Positions 23,899-38,815 are shown, numbered from the stretch's first letter. The stretch: 64,000 bases of DNA from Dromaius novaehollandiae (GCF_036370855.1 NC_088099.1:88351820-88415819); one strand, 5' to 3'. Made by a program: numbers and translations. Notes: a model not told the origin generated them from the letters alone.

Positions 23899-26800
23899 CT
23901 TCCTTTTGAAGTGTTTCTAAATGATAGTTATTCAACCAGTGTATTGCAAATGAATTTTGACTTCCTGCAAACAAGTAACAGCAGGGATTGACCTACTATA
24001 ATCAGACAAGTTTCAGCTTAGTGTGATATCCACAGCTTTATGTGACCTTTAGTATATAGTTAAATGAATATATCTGGCTTTGAAAATGTTTTACAAAAGC
24101 ATGTGTAATAGTGTAGGTCTTAGTAGAATACAGCGACTTTTTCTGTGTGTGTGTGTGGCCTTGGGTTTATCTAACAAATTAGGTTACATAAAATACTATG
24201 AGTTATTTAAACTACAGGTATGTCTATGTCCAAACAGATGGAAGAGTTCTTTAGGTACACAAGTCAGCCTTGTAAACAAGAGCATCGTTATTTCAAGTTA
24301 TTTCATAGTGGGTTTATATGTGCTGTAGTCACATTACTTCCAGTTATGATTGCATACAAAGCCTACTTGAAGTATGGGAAGGGCTGACTTCATGCAGTAC
24401 CTTTTTGTGCCAGACTGTGCAAGTTCCACTTGTTTTACAAGTGGTTTCTGCAAATATTTTCAGTTAATGCTCTGGAGAGAATGTAAAGGAACAGGGTAAG
24501 TGTAAAGCAAATCCAGAGTTTGACAGAAGAATGTTTGATGAGCTCTGTGTTCTCCTTGATAATACTGTTGTTTTAACAGGATTGTTACTTTCAACCTTAC
24601 CCATAAACATCTTCCACCTTTCCTCTTGGGAACACAGTTAAGTAAAGGAGGATATTGCTCTGTATGCTCTTTTTAACTTGGACTGTTCATTGGAACAGAA
24701 AGGAATTTAAATTCAAAAATGACTGCTGTTTGCGTCGTATTTTCACATCATAACGTACAGAAGTATCTTACCTCCAAGGGTTAAGAGTCTCCTTTTAACC
24801 TGTCATTCAGGATCAGTATACAACTATTTCTTAAGACAAAATGAAATTTTATAAAAATTTTAATGTTAAAAAGGAAAGTTGGAAGTGTCAAAACAAAAAT
24901 CTCCAAAAAAGAAAAAAAAAACCTCGAGAAAATGAAATGTACCATTCAGTGGGCCCCAGCTTTTGTATTTATTGTTAGGGCATAAAGTCAAGTGTGTTTT
25001 TTTTTGTTTTTATTTGTTTTTTAATGCAAATCTGTGCAAGAAAGAAATTGTTAAGATGAAAAGAATTGTAAAGAGAGTGTACTTCATTTGTAGATTTAAC
25101 CTGAGGAATTAGGTAGCTTTCTTTATATTGATGCTATATTTATAGTGTGAGCCCATTTTGGTATTCAACATGATATTAATCATAGTAAGTAGGGGTCTAC
25201 TGGTTAAGTGAAAAGGAGATAGAATTGCTGAGAGGCATCTTGGCCAGAAACATAATCAATTATGAAGATATATGCATTTGCATATATTCTGAGTGCTTGC
25301 TACAATTGATGAGCTAAGCTGTCATTGCGATGAATATCACTGAGTTTAGCAAATATTTATATTGTTCATCTTGAAATCCTGATTGATACAATGTTGTTAG
25401 TAGTATTTTGTATTAACGGTAACTCAAGCAAAACTCACAAGAAAGAAACTGAAAGACGTAGAAAATAGTGGCTTGTAATTTATTGCTTTGATTGTTGCAT
25501 TCACATAGATAAAACTTTAGCAGATGTTGCTGCAAACTCCTATATTAATTCACATGACTTTTGCTTAAAAGTTTCAGCTAAAAATTGGGCCGTTTACTCG
25601 AAAGGGTAAGAAGAATATTTTCTTCCAAACTTCCAGAAACAAAGTTTTTAAGAAAATTGAATGAGAAATCATTCAATTTTAAACTCAAGTTACATTTACC
25701 TTATATATCCTTAATTTTTTTTCTAGATACTAGATTTTTTTGGAAAAGCATTGTGTGGTTTAGCACATGTTAAGGGTTTTTGTTGGGGGTTCATCCTGAT
25801 TTAGCTCATCTTACTGTTAGCAGCAGCTGTTATCTTCACCATCAGAATAAATGTTTTTAAATTGCGTAGAACCATAAGCCTATTTGTCTTACCCCATTTG
25901 GATAAAAGGAAATAAAATCCTTACAAGGGAACTGAGGATGACAGTATTTCTATTGTTTAATTTGCATACTTATTTACACTTATTACGATTTGACAAGCTG
26001 ATTATGGATTTTGTCTAACTACATTTAACCAAGTTTGAAGCTTACTCACACTTTATGGCTTGTCAGTTCCAACACCATTCCCCAGAAATGCTTGTATAGA
26101 CAAATAAGTGTTGCTTTGGAAAGTATGTATGCTTGCTGAATAAGTTTTACTGGGCTTTCTCTGCCACACTTCATCATGCAACCAGCCCATTTGGTCAAAT
26201 ATGCATATTGGCTATGGCTCTTATCCTTTCCTCCAGTATTAATATTATTTTGAGTCTAGCATTCCATTAAGCTGTATTTGGAATTTATGGGAAAGATGCA
26301 CACATTTAGTAAAATTTGCAACCATTGTGACTAAAATCCAATATATTTTCTGCTTTTCTGCTTCCATTTTCTGATTTTTTTAAGTATAAGAGCTAAGAAG
26401 ACTCTATACACACTTTAAAGTACATTACCAAATCAAAGTTTAACTCTTTTCTTTTGTAAAATATGGAAAGCAAGCTGCCCTACATGAAACTGCTGGCATC
26501 AAAAATACAGATTTGACACAGAAGTTGTAGAAAGGATAGATGCTGGGAGAAGCAGCTATCTTGTTATATGTAGGAGACAAAAAATATTCTTCTCATTCAC
26601 TTACTTGCACTGTTTTAGTCATCTCTGGTTGCTCTTGCCTTGCTCTTCTGTGGGTCAGAAGAGCAAAGAAATTACACTTCATATGGTGCATTTTTACCAC
26701 TTTTTTTTATATACTGTTATAAGGGTATTTGATTTTTACAGCAAGTTTTGTCAACTCTGATTTTGGCATTAAATGATATGTTATTCATATGGCAAAATGT

Positions 26801-29800
26801 CGTGATGCAGCCATCACATCTTAGTGTTCTGTTTGACAGAAGCCTATGCTCAGGCATAGGCAACTGTTGTCTCATTAGATAAATGTTGCCCTTGTTTGGA
26901 AATCTCTGAGTTGACACGCTCATTGAAGTTATACTGACATTGAAGGAGCTGTCCAATTGTCTGTATTACAGAGAATGTATGTTTAAGAGAAGAGGATAAT
27001 AAGAAAGGCATACAGTTGTTTCATGAGATATATAAGGTAAGAAACAACTTTTCCAGCATTGCTTTATGAATTTTTCACTCAGAATTATTCCTGTTTATAG
27101 TACAAGCAATTTTGACATTTGACCAGAACAGTCAAAAACTTTGTACTGAGACATGTTGTTTATCCTAGATATGACAGTGAGCCAACAGAGGCATGTTGTC
27201 AGCAATTTTAATGCATTCAATGCAGGTATGACACATTCTCTGTACCCTGAAGGACAAACAGTAAATCACGTTTTGTTCTGTCACTTCACTCCTTTTAGTG
27301 GAGTTCCTTTAAAGAGGAGGTGAAATGTTTTTCACTTTTGTAACAGAAATAACAGATTTCTGCTGACTCGAAACCAAGGCATTAGATTCTTTTTATATGA
27401 CTGTCAGATTTAAAAAAAAACCCAAAACATATTTTACAGAGACAAGTTGGTAAATGGATGCATTTCCTTGGTGAAATCTTAAGCTCTTAATATACATGGG
27501 GAAAATATTCTATCACTTTTATATTGCATGTCAAATGTAGCTCACATTTTAATGTATTTACCAAATCTTTTATGCTTCTTCTATAATGACCTTTCTCATT
27601 TTAGCTCAAATTATTATGGGGCCAATAGTTTGAGGAGTGAACTTCATGGCTAAAGAGGGTATACTGGGTGTTGGAGTGTAGAAGGTGGCTGGAGGATGTT
27701 CTGGATGTGTGTGCTTTACCAAAGGTGCAGAAGATACCATGGAGAGGTACAGCAGTTCAGGGTCCAGGAAGGGGGAATGCTCACATGTGCAAGACTTTGG
27801 AGCAATACCGGTTTGAGAAACAGGAAGAGCACAGAAACGGAGGAAACAAAATATATAAAGAACAGAGGAATTTTTGTTGGAAGGTGCATTAAAAAATGGA
27901 AATATGACATTGAAATATCAAAATATGGCTCCCTAGAATCAGGAAAAAATGGTTGCTTTTTAAAATTATCTTTTGAATTCACCTGTGTTCTCATCATTCA
28001 CTTCCTGAAGTGTTTTGATGATAATATGAAGGATTTCATATTAGACTAAGAAATTGGTTAACAAGATCAACAAGATGGTAACAAGTTAAGAGCGAAGGCA
28101 TGTTGAAAATCCAATATCTCTTCTCATCTACCTATTTTAACAAAAGTTGTGGAAACTTGGTTTCATATTTTCTTAACTTCAGCTGAAAGTTCAAATTTGT
28201 TTTTGGAAAACAGGCTACATGATTCTGACTTTGAGACTGCAGTAGTGTTCATCAGGACCATAGAATTTAGTGGGGTTCAGGGTAGAATGTAGGACAGGGT
28301 GTGCTAAGTATATCTTGTGAAGTTTGTGATTCCTTATGAAGAGGAAGATTCTACACACTTTAAAACCTCCAGTTTCTGTGTTTCTCTCGCTGCATCCCGC
28401 TCCTAGTTTTTCCACTGAAATTTCTCAACATTACATTTCTATCACATTGTATCTTACTATCAGTCTTCTGTTCAATTAAATCTCTGGATGTACTGAAGAG
28501 AAAATGGCCTTTGCTTTAGGAACCGAGGTTACTTTCAAGTTCAAGACTTTTGGTTTCTACAGAGTAGAATTAATCTTTTTGTATCTTTCAAACTCCCTTT
28601 TTATATGGTAAAAATACAGAGTAGATGCACAAAATGGAATCAAAACACAGATCAGGTATCAAAGTGTGAAATGTTAGTATAGTGATAGATATAGTTGAGC
28701 TGATTTATCTCATCTCTCTTGGCTAATGGCAGGAAATGGTTTATATGCTTAAATTTAGTGTACATGGCTTGTAGCTTTTCTATGTTCTAAAATCCCTCTC
28801 TGTTTCAAGTCCTATTGCAATGCAGTCTTCTGTTGCTATATAAGTGAAACTTGGATAGCAGCCTGCGCATTATTTTTCTTACTTTCTGGTGAGTATGATG
28901 TTGAATTTTCCTGTATATGTGTTTTCCGTGGTATATTGACATTATTATTTTTCTTTCAAAAGCTTAAAACCACAATAGTACAAAAAACACAAATACATTT
29001 TTTCAGTGTTAGCCCAAGGCAATAGTAAAAATATATGTGGATATGTACGCTTCTGCTTCTTGGAAAGTGAGCCACACGTAATATAATGTTATACTACTAC
29101 AATTCTTCCCATGAGTGTTACGTTCAGATGGGCAAAGGCAGAACTGCTCAGCTTGAGCAAGATAGGGTGCTGAAGCCGTGTGTAGTGAAAATATAAATCA
29201 AATGCTCAGTTCCTAAGGCAACTAACTTCACCTTCTAGATGAGGGCTAGAGCAATATTAGACATAGTAAGCACTTTGAGAGATGCTCAGAGTAAAAGTCT
29301 GATTCACAATATATGGCGGACTTCCTTTTTAGCTTTTTCCAATCTGTGCCCTAGGTGCAAGGGAAATTCCTCCTCCTGCCAAATTTGAATCTTCTTTTTG
29401 TCCAGCTTTAGTGCTTACAGTCTATCCTTGTCTTGCTGCAAATTTTAAGTACCAGAGACGTTACACCTATAACTAACTGGTAACCTTGCTTATTCTGTAG
29501 TAAGTTCATACAAAAGTCCTCTAGCTGGTTTGTTAAAGGATGCTAACATCTATTTACTCCCTGAAAAAAGAGCATCTTTTGTTCCTGTCACATGTCATAT
29601 ATACTGGTTACATGGTATATGAGGAATATGAGTAACTATGTGATTCATCTGAGTGTGCATCTTTGAACAAAAGCTAGGCATCATACATTATGCCATCTCT
29701 GTTTGCTCTGAAATATAATTTACAGACTAATGATATTTTCAGTACGAAGATGACTGACCTTGTCACTGATGCAGACTTTCAAGGTGTAAAAAAAGAAAGA

Positions 29801-30210
29801 AAATCAAAAGTTGTCTTTTACATCGAATAAAGTGCCTGTAAACAGATGATTTATGGCTTGCTGTGTGACCTGTCTCACTAATAATGAAATATTCAAATAC
29901 AATAACCTTTCCCATCTGTTCACTAAACAGCTGTGACTTGGTGTTTGGCACCTGATCTTTGTAACAGTTCAACTCTCCCTTTACATAGGTAACAGAAGTG
30001 ATACATTAGAGGCCAATAATATTATAATGTGGGTCAGTTAAACTGACGTATACAGATTCGCTTGAAGCCCATTCCCAGCTTTGGGTAAAGATCACTATCT
30101 GTCTGGCCTTGAAGAGCTTCTAAGGAGGGAGGAAACAGCTGGAGGTCTGGGTTTCAAAAGATTCAGATCAGTGTTCATCAGATGATGAAAAATTGCTGGT
30201 ACAACACAGC

Positions 30211-30234
30211 TATTCTATTTTATTTTATTTTATT
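30211..30234. repeat. (TATTT)n pentanucleotide repeat
   Basis: About four TATTT/TTTTA units can be read directly. Confidence 0.9.
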
Positions 30235-33200
30235 GCACGCATGCAGCCTGTTAATCCTTGGAAATTTTAAAGTGAAATAGAAGAAAAGCTTGCTGTAAGA
30301 ATTATGGATCCCAGAGAAATAACTTTCTGTAGAAGTTTGTTACACTGCATAACTTTATTTGAATTTTAGTCTGAAGTTATGGAGTGTCTCAGCAGCAAAA
30401 AGGAAACTCTGTTATAACCATTTCCTTAAAATATATTTCCTTGTTTGGAAGAGAAAACAATTTTCTAATTTAACTTAGAATCCTTCCTAACTGACAGATG
30501 TTGATTACAGGGAAACAGGCTTGTTGTAGCCTTACCACTTTGAACAAGTGCGAGTAACTTTGTTCCTGAGTTCCATTGCAAGGGGATTTCTTGTTCCTTT
30601 TAGGGTTGGAGGGGGGAGAGGGGAAAAGAGGTTGCTCTGCAAATAGCACTTGAATGAACCTTTAATATTCAGTCTTTTGTTGTTGTCCCCCCACGCCTGA
30701 TGGCTTCCCTATCACAGTGAGAATTCCCTCCCTGATCCTAACCTGCCTGCTCACACCTTCTGACTGCCTGACTCCTCCTTTCTGCCTGTCTTTGGAGAAG
30801 GAAGCTGCTGATTTCTCCCATGAATGCTACCACTTGCTGTTTAACACTGAATCTTTCTGAGGTATTTGCCTTCTGAAAGGCACTGAGGTTTATCTAGAGT
30901 TTTTTAGCTTTTCAGCTCCTCCATCACATATTATGATGGAAATATTTGAATTCAAGATTCATAGTGTAAAGGATTCTGAGTTGAGGTAGAACTGGAGAAA
31001 TGCTTTATTAAAATACATGAAGTTTATGATAAGTAATTTTTGCTCCTACCTATTTATACCTTTACTTGTCTACCTACTTTTCTTGTAATACCTGTTTACT
31101 ACATGAGCATCTGAGTCTTAACGTCAGGCTGCCATTAGTTTCTCCCTCAGTTCTGTTTAAGCTGATGGCATCAAAACACTTTGTATCTAGAGAAATATAT
31201 TTCATGGCTTGTTGCAGCTGCGTTCACTTCCATTCTTTAACGTTTGAATTATAATGCTACTTTATCATTGTTTTGAAGGCTTTCTTGGTTCAAGTTCTGT
31301 AGCTTGAAGTATTGCAAACTTTCAGCATATTTTTAATAAACTGATCTTCCTTGTAGTTTTCGTAAATTGGTCATTTAAATGCATCTTTCACATCTTTGGT
31401 TGTGCTATAAGATATTACAGCACCTAATTCTACAAGATTAATTTCTTTGTCAGAGACCATTTCTTTTTCTGATGTGTCTGTTTAGCAGATCTTGAAAGTA
31501 TTCTCTGAACTGATCTCTTTTTTCTTCTGCTAACTTCTGAACTGGTTTCTCATGGGCAGACTGCATGGTGTAAACTTACAGCTTACTTGGAACTTACTGA
31601 ACCCATAAAATTTTTTAACACTTATGCCCATGCCCTTTAATGGCTGCTATGTGTTATGATGTTATCCATGACAAACTTCTAATCTGCTCTCTGCTTTAGT
31701 ACAGACTTTTTTCTTCCTCTTCTGTCCCTGACAGGTTTGCAGAATTTTCATTCTTGTTTGTTTCCTTCCTTTCTATTAGTTCTCATTTATCTAAACTTTA
31801 GCTTTTTTTTTCCCATGGAAAACAGTCACTGCTGTTGTGTTTTATTAACAGCCAGTGCTGTTGTGTTTCTTGATACTTTATCAACTGCATCTTTTTACTG
31901 AGATTACTCTCTAGTCTTGACACACTTTGATCACTTCAAGCCTTGGTTCCTTTTTATACTCTGGTATCATAAAGAGCTGTCCCAAATATCCCTTTCAGTA
32001 CCTAGAGGTTCTCAATGTCTCTATATAAAGAATTTTAAGTTAATTTAGAAATGTTTGCCTGGGAGCAGTGTGCACAGACTTCTAAAGTTTCGACTGTGGG
32101 AACTAAAGCACATTGACCGTTGCTTTGCCCAATCTGTTACTAACATTTGACGTACGTAGCCCTCATAATGAAGCTTTCTGTTAGGCAGATAATGCTGGGA
32201 AGCTTCTTCAACAGAAGTAGGGGAGTTTTATGATTTTATTTATTTTCTGGTAATTTATTTCATGACCTTGCTGTCAAGGTATTATTTGTTAGTTGGCTCC
32301 AGCTTTGTGTTAGCTTTCTGCTGTACAAGTCTTAATTTTCTATTAATCTTAATGAAAGAAAGTTGGGAGGTTTCCCCCATTTTGAATCTTTTGTCAAAAG
32401 TGTATTGCCCATCACTAATTCCGAAGGTTTTGAGATAATCTGGATTTCAGAGATGAACAAGCCAAGTATTTGTATACTTAAAAAATGTTCTTTTTTTACA
32501 GATTTTATAATTCTGAATGCTGTATCTGTTGTGAGGGAAAGCGATGTTAATAACACAAATCTCCAAACAGAAACATAGCATGTGCTTTGGCTTTTTATCA
32601 TCTTTCTGAAATATATAACTAATGCTGAATTAAAAAAAAAATAGTTTTGATCCTTCAGTTATATATAATGAGCATCAAAAGAGGAAGAATAGCTTGAGAT
32701 ATTGGAACAAATGTAACTGCAGACAGATGCAATGAAAACAAGAAACATTTAATTAGTTTGGAACCTAAGAGTTGTGCTTTGTAACAAAATTTATTGCCAG
32801 AAATTCTTTAAATCATTATAGAAACTGCATGAGTAAGTGACAATGCAATCATCAAGAGTGAAATAACCATTCTGGGTGCATAATAAATTTATCCAAAGTT
32901 ATGCTGATGCATCTGTTATGTTGTATGTCAGGTTTTTGGTGCTTTGAGAGATATTTGCAGATGGAATGTTGGCAGTGGGTATCAAACATAACGAAAACCT
33001 CAGATCCGTGTATGGTGTCTGATAGGACCTAAATTCTTTTTCTCTATGCAATTGCTTTATAAATACTTAAGCATGTTTAAATGACTTGTTACGTCTCTCA
33101 CCAGGGTAGTCAGAAGTCACTTGGAATGTCAAAATTCTGCATTGAAACAGGTGGGGAAATAAGATATTCTGGCCTGAGGAAGGTTTGAAATGTACAGGTC

Positions 33201-35060
33201 ATGCTCTGTTTGATACAAACACTTTTTATCTCCAATTCATTTTTAAAACTTATTCTTGCCTTTTCCTCTCTGAAGTCACACAAATGCTTTTATTTCTACT
33301 CTCTTTCTTTCTTTCCAAATCTTTTTACAGTGTTTGGATATAAGTAAAGCCATAGTACAGCCGACTATGAACTGTGAAGTGTTCTTGACCCACAACTTTG
33401 TACTGTACTACTTTTCATCCCTGCTGAGGACAAGATATTCTGGTTTCTGCTGTTAGATGTATACTCATTGTGAAGAGCTGCTGCCATGAGGACAATAAAG
33501 ATAATTTGACACCCTTTTTTTTAAAGCAGAAAGCAGTAACACAAAGCCAAAAAGCTAAAGCATGCCCTGTAACGTAATATTCAAGCTAACAACTGTAATA
33601 TAACTAAAACATAGTCCTTTTAATATTGTCTGTAGAATTATTACCACTTACTCTAATGCAAACATCTGATTCTCATATGAATATCCATAATCTTAGAAAG
33701 ACCTAGCAAATATAAAATTACCTAGGGATGTGTATTTGAAGCTTTTAAAGAATCTGAATATGCTAATGAAATGTTTTTGCCATCCTATTAAACTAAACAA
33801 TTCTGTGGTAATTACACATGACTCTAGACTAAATTTTTATGCTAAACAAAATTAAACTGTTTATGTTCAAATAGGAACTTTCTGTGCTGTAGATAACATC
33901 CCAACATTGTGTTATGAGATATGTAAGTACAAGCAATTATATATATTTACAATAAACCTGCAGAAGAAAGCTCAAAATAAAAGAAAGTTCTGCTGTTGAC
34001 ATTGGAAAGCAACATAGGCCCTAAGGCAAGTAGAGAGCTCAGTGTTATGATGGATTAGTAGGTGGTCAAATCATTGTTCCTTGCCTGGATTCATCAAGTT
34101 CAAACTCTGAATTTTTAGTTTTTTTTTTTAATCCAGTTATGAAAAATTGTTAGTCCAGAGCAGGGTTGTTTGACTGCTGAAATAAGCCACATCCACAGAC
34201 CTAATTCTTCACTTATTTTTATGGGTGTCTGCAGCCCCTGTCAATGCTTGTGTCCTAAGACAACCTCTCCAACAGTTCTAATTAAACACGAGCATTCATG
34301 ATAGACCTCAAATATAAGTTCGGTTTCTGAGCTTGTAGGGGGTTTTTTTGTCATCAATGTGATTTTCGCTATAGGGATGGGAAGATGTCCAAAAGAAGTA
34401 GTCATAAATGGATAAAGGCAGGTGGATTTGGGAAATACCAGCTTGTTCCCTCTGAAAAAGAAAAAGAAAAAAGTTCTTATGACAAGGGATTTCCAGTTGG
34501 CAGTCAAAGAGCAAAGAGTGGTCCTGCCAGGTGGTTTTACATGGAATGCTTCCTGGGTTTTTTCTTGCTGGGTGGAATGGGGACAAAGTGCAAATCTTGA
34601 CTGGGTTTAGTGCAGTCATGATTGTATCAGACTTCTTGCTGACCTTGAAACTGGAAATAATAGTGACCTCTGAATATGTAAAAGTTGTTATCCCTTACCT
34701 AAATCATAGTTTATACTTATCTGAATGATTTGGAGGCAAAGGGAGTTAGTAAAAGAGTAGGGTGGCCTGGCATGCTTATAATACAGAGAAACATGCATGT
34801 TGAGTAGTCTAAGTTGAAAACATCAGCATTTTTCTTAAAACATCTATCAAAAATTCATCCTCTTGATTTCTTGAATAGGCCATATTAAAATGGTGTCCTA
34901 GGACTGCCTGAGTCTCTGGTTTTCTGTTTGCTTGTTCTAAGTTAAATAAGGAGGTGTATCACTTCAGTTACATGAACCAATAAGTGAAAATATTGATTTT
35001 TTTTGACGTGTGCATGACAAAACTAATCTTTTTGTAAGACTTGTGAAAAGAGAAGTCTGA

Positions 35061-35209
35061 TAAATATAATGTAAATAAAAATATTATAAATATATTTAAT
35101 TCATATATTTATATAACTTTCAATATAATGCATTTATAATATATAAATATATTTTATATTATAAATATATATTTATAAATTATAAATATTATATATAAAT
35201 TAAAAAAAT
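35061..35209. repeat. AT-only low-complexity patch with self-complementary segments
   Basis: Nearly 150 bp is almost entirely A and T, with many overlapping TATAAATATA and TTTATAAAT units that read similarly on both strands. It is a decayed AT microsatellite that could form hairpins. Confidence 0.85.
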
Positions 35210-36119
35210 AGAGCTGTGTGGTCCAGAGGGGTTGTGTCATTGTGTTAAGGGTATCACGTGATAATTGAAGGGGCAGCCTGGAGAGGAGAAAAAAAAGACT
35301 TAAGAAGAATTAAAAAAATGACAAAAAAATCAAAAAACACTGATACTACTTCAAAAACATGACTTTCCATGGAGAGAAGGCATATTACCACCTCACTCTT
35401 AATATAATCCTTAAAAAACAAATAAAATGAATAGAAGGGAGGGGATGGGAAATCCCTCTGTCCACTGGCCTCTGTCTAGTAATGATGCCTCTCTCTTCTC
35501 AGACACAAAGTAGCAGTTGTCCAAGGCTTGATAATATCCAAGCTTTCTACTCTCAGCAATGAAGGTTCTTGTATTGTAGGAGACAATAATAACCACTGTT
35601 GCTTATTATAAGCCAAACTATCCTGTATGCATTGGGATATATATCCTGGCATCAGTGTGATCATGGAACATCATTAGAAAGAGGACTGATGACTGAGGTT
35701 GTCACATTAACAACTTTTATGAGTAATATCAGGTTGCCTGCTGTACCCTGAGAACAAGATACAATCTGTCTGAGAAACATACAGAGTGAATGTTCTACTC
35801 TTGAAAACAATATTCAGGATGGATAAAAAAAATGGAAATGGGTAAACAGGAATCAAGATATTGTACAAAAAGAGTTGAAAAGGTTAGAGGTAAGACATGT
35901 CTCTGCAAAAGTATAAATTAATGTCACTGTAGAATTTATTTATGATGGAAACAATGTTGTGACATTGTAGCAAAAATGTAGCAACTCTCAATGTGAGATC
36001 ATCTAGGAGAAGAGGGTGACTTTATTTTAAAACAAAACCAATTTCATTTGCTTATGTTCTCATACCTACACACTCATAAAACTTATTGAGAAGGTTTGCC
36101 CAAAGTTCAGGCACAAAAA

Positions 36120-36225
36120 CAGTTGTATTGAAGTAATTTGCCCAGGATTTCATGCAGTCAGATGGAGGACAAAACATCAGCTAGTGAGTCCCTCTCCTGC
36201 CTCCTGGGTTCTTTTGTTGGCCAGC
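36120..36225 (+). mobile_element. MIR: Possible MIR/core-SINE fossil
   Basis: AAGTAATTTGCCCAGGATTT resembles the MIR block AAGTAACTTGCCCAAGGTC. After about 60 bp it is followed by CTCCTGCCTCCTGGGTTC, in the place and rough order of the 3' part of MIR. Similarity is weak and judged by eye. MIR-type SINEs were active in the amniote ancestor and survive as old fragments in bird genomes. Confidence 0.35.
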
Positions 36226-38281
36226 TGGTCCTGGTTTAAAAGGTGGGTGGTTTTGGTGGTTTTTTGTTGTTGTTTTTTGTTTTATTCCTTCACCATTTTG
36301 AAGCTGGTGGTGATTATGACCTTTCATTTCTCCATCTTGTTCCACCACTGAGTATTAGGATTTACTCACTGGCCTTTGTCGTTTTATCTGGCTGTCTCAA
36401 TGTGCCAAACCTGGTCTCCATCTTTCTGCCATCATTTCTTCATGCCTTAAATCTTTGTTTTAGTATGGTGTAGGCCATCCTTTGCCTTTTCCTAGTCTGG
36501 GTGTCCTGAGAAGCTGAATGGAGATGTGCTGTGACCCAATGATGCATAAACCTTCTTCTCCCCATTTCTCTGGGCCTTCCATACCCAGACATTCTACTTC
36601 AATTTATGTTCATTCAGTTTTACCATTTCTGTTACGTTTGTCTACACATGTAGTCAAATTTGCTGTCATTACGTAGCAGAGAAATTTGCTGCAGTGTTTC
36701 ATTCTGAAGGTACTGATGACATAATCATTATGCTGTAATTGTAGATTTGTCTTTTGCCTTAAATTGAATTGTAAACCATTTTAATACCTAAAAATCTCTC
36801 AAGGAAAAGCTTAATTTTATAAGTTTTGAGGAGTTAACTCATATCACAGATCACATTTTTTGAAAGCATATGCTTTGGGAATTTGGTCCTAACATGCATC
36901 TTCTGTGTTCTCTCACTTGGAAAGTACTATTCTTCCATGACTGCAAAAGGTACATATACTGCAAAATTAGTATACTCTCTAAGCAGTTTAAGGCCAAGAG
37001 GTTTATTTAAAAGCCCAAACCCCCACATTCCCTTACCTAGTCATAAACAGTACATCTCTCTAAATACTGCCAATGGCCTGCTCAGATCCATCATGATTCC
37101 TGGTTGGTACAGCTTCATCAGTTTTTCCTGCTGTGTTTCTCTATGACTCTATAAATCTGGTCTTTAATGCTATTTCTGTAATAGTCTGCTTCCTTAACAA
37201 TCCAGACATGAGTGCCTTTTTGTAAGCTTCAGCAGCTGAGTTCTCATCTGAAATACCTTTGTGTGTCTGCTATACTCATACCTTCACTTTAGCAGTATGT
37301 TAGCTAAGAAAGGTGAAGTCCTGTGAATGCTTCTGCATCACATGGTTTTCCTAAAGAGAGACTGCAACACCCCTCTTCCTTTTCCACAGAAGTTGTTAAA
37401 AACCTCAAGTTTACAATTTTGCAATTTTCTGTTAAGATCTTCTTTCAACTGTGGTAAAATCCAACGCTTACTATTCTTACTGCTGTATTGTGTATGCCAT
37501 GTGAGGCAGCAGATAACCACAACCGTACAAAACCATGATAATGTATGAGGGAAATGCATCCAATTTATTATGCTTGTTCAGCTTCTGTTAATGCGAGAAA
37601 AGATAGAATGATAGAGCATGTATGTATACAAATTCAGTATATTGCCATCTACCTTCTGTAAAATTTACTTTGACCAAAATAGATCTAGAGCATCGTATCT
37701 GCTAGAAAATTGCTTTTTCTTAAAATACTAAATTGGACAGCTACTGAACTGTAGTGAAAGCTAGTAAGTAGTAGAATTTGTGATGATTTGAGTTTTAATG
37801 ATACGCAGGAAATTGTGTGAAGAAGCTTTGTGGAAAATGTTATCCTTATTCCAAAAATAAAAGTTTGAATGGGAGCTATTGAAGGAAATTGACTTTATAA
37901 ACTTATCAAAATAGTTTCATGAAGAGGAAGATGGTTTAGGTTTATGTAAGCTTTAACTGAGATCAATGAGGACCTACAGGTCTATTGCTATATATAGCGT
38001 GAGAAGAACACCATTTCTACCTTACTGTAGAAATCTGAAGTTTAGAGTAAATACTGTTGTTGTGTTGTCAAAAATGTTAAGAACCATTCATCCAAACTAC
38101 AGAAGTAGTAGTACCTAAATATCCATCTCACGAGTATTATCTGAGGTTAGTGTTTCTATAGAAAGTACGTATGTCACTTTTTGTAACTATAAATGGATTT
38201 GTTCTTTCAGCTGTCACCCACTGTAATTTGGATATTATCTTCCAATTTTCATTTTCTGAGAGTTGTAAGGGAGGCTGATTA

Positions 38282-38440
38282 GTATGCATTAGAGAAGAAG
38301 TCAATCTCTACTCAGTTCCTGGTTTAGCATAATGTTTCTGTGATCTTGGGTACCTTGGCCTACTTGATGCCTCAGTTCCCCGCATTCATGTTAGGAAAGT
38401 ACTCACTTGTATTGACAGATGAAGGGAAGATAAAAATTTA
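38282..38440 (-). mobile_element. MIR: MIR/core-SINE-like fossil
   Basis: On the plus strand the order of blocks matches the reverse complement of MIR. An ACTCAGTTCCTGGTTTAGC lead-in is followed by TGTGATCTTGGGTACCTTGG, then GATGCCTCAGTTCCCC and a TTAGGAAAGTACTCACTTG segment. The familiar MIR landmarks are TGACCTTGGGCAAGTCACTT and CCTCAGTTTCCTCATCTG. Several matched blocks in the same order make this the better of the two MIR candidates. Confidence 0.55.
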
Positions 38441-38725
38441 TCATTAATTTGAGCCCCCAAATAATATGGTGATGAGCCATAGGGTTCTACAGATATATTC
38501 CTAATAGCAGATTATTTTTAACTTCCCTACACTGCACCTCCCCAAGAGAATAAATGCTTTTTTAAAATTCCTACTCATGGCAAATTCTTCAATATCATTT
38601 CTCTGTCTTTTAATTACGGTTGTGCTGTCAGTTACAGCTATTCCTGTCCAGAGGTAGTGTAATAAAGTGAACTGTTCCCTTCATGTTTCTCTCCCTAGAT
38701 TACTTTTGTGTTAAACAGAAACAGG

Positions 38726-38730
38726 ATTAC
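38726..38730. repeat. Target-site duplication, left copy (ATTAC)
   Basis: ATTAC directly abuts TGTAAGGGTG and is repeated exactly at 39,155-39,159 after CATACA. Confidence 0.82.
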
Positions 38731-38815
38731 TGTAAGGGTGAGGTGGGGGCACCGCCTGGACTCCCAGCCGGGATGGATACACAAACACAAGGCATACGAT
38801 GGTTGATATGGAGCA

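Larger units (their letters stand above)
23649..36119. other. Long non-coding AT-rich stretch
   Basis: No exon, transposon or RNA gene could be supported. It contains small repeats at 23,841-23,898, 30,211-30,234 and 35,061-35,209, and a small tandem duplication of CAGTGCTGTTGTGTTT type at about 31,826-31,875. Open frames are under 120 codons, and several have rival frames on the opposite strand. Confidence 0.6.
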
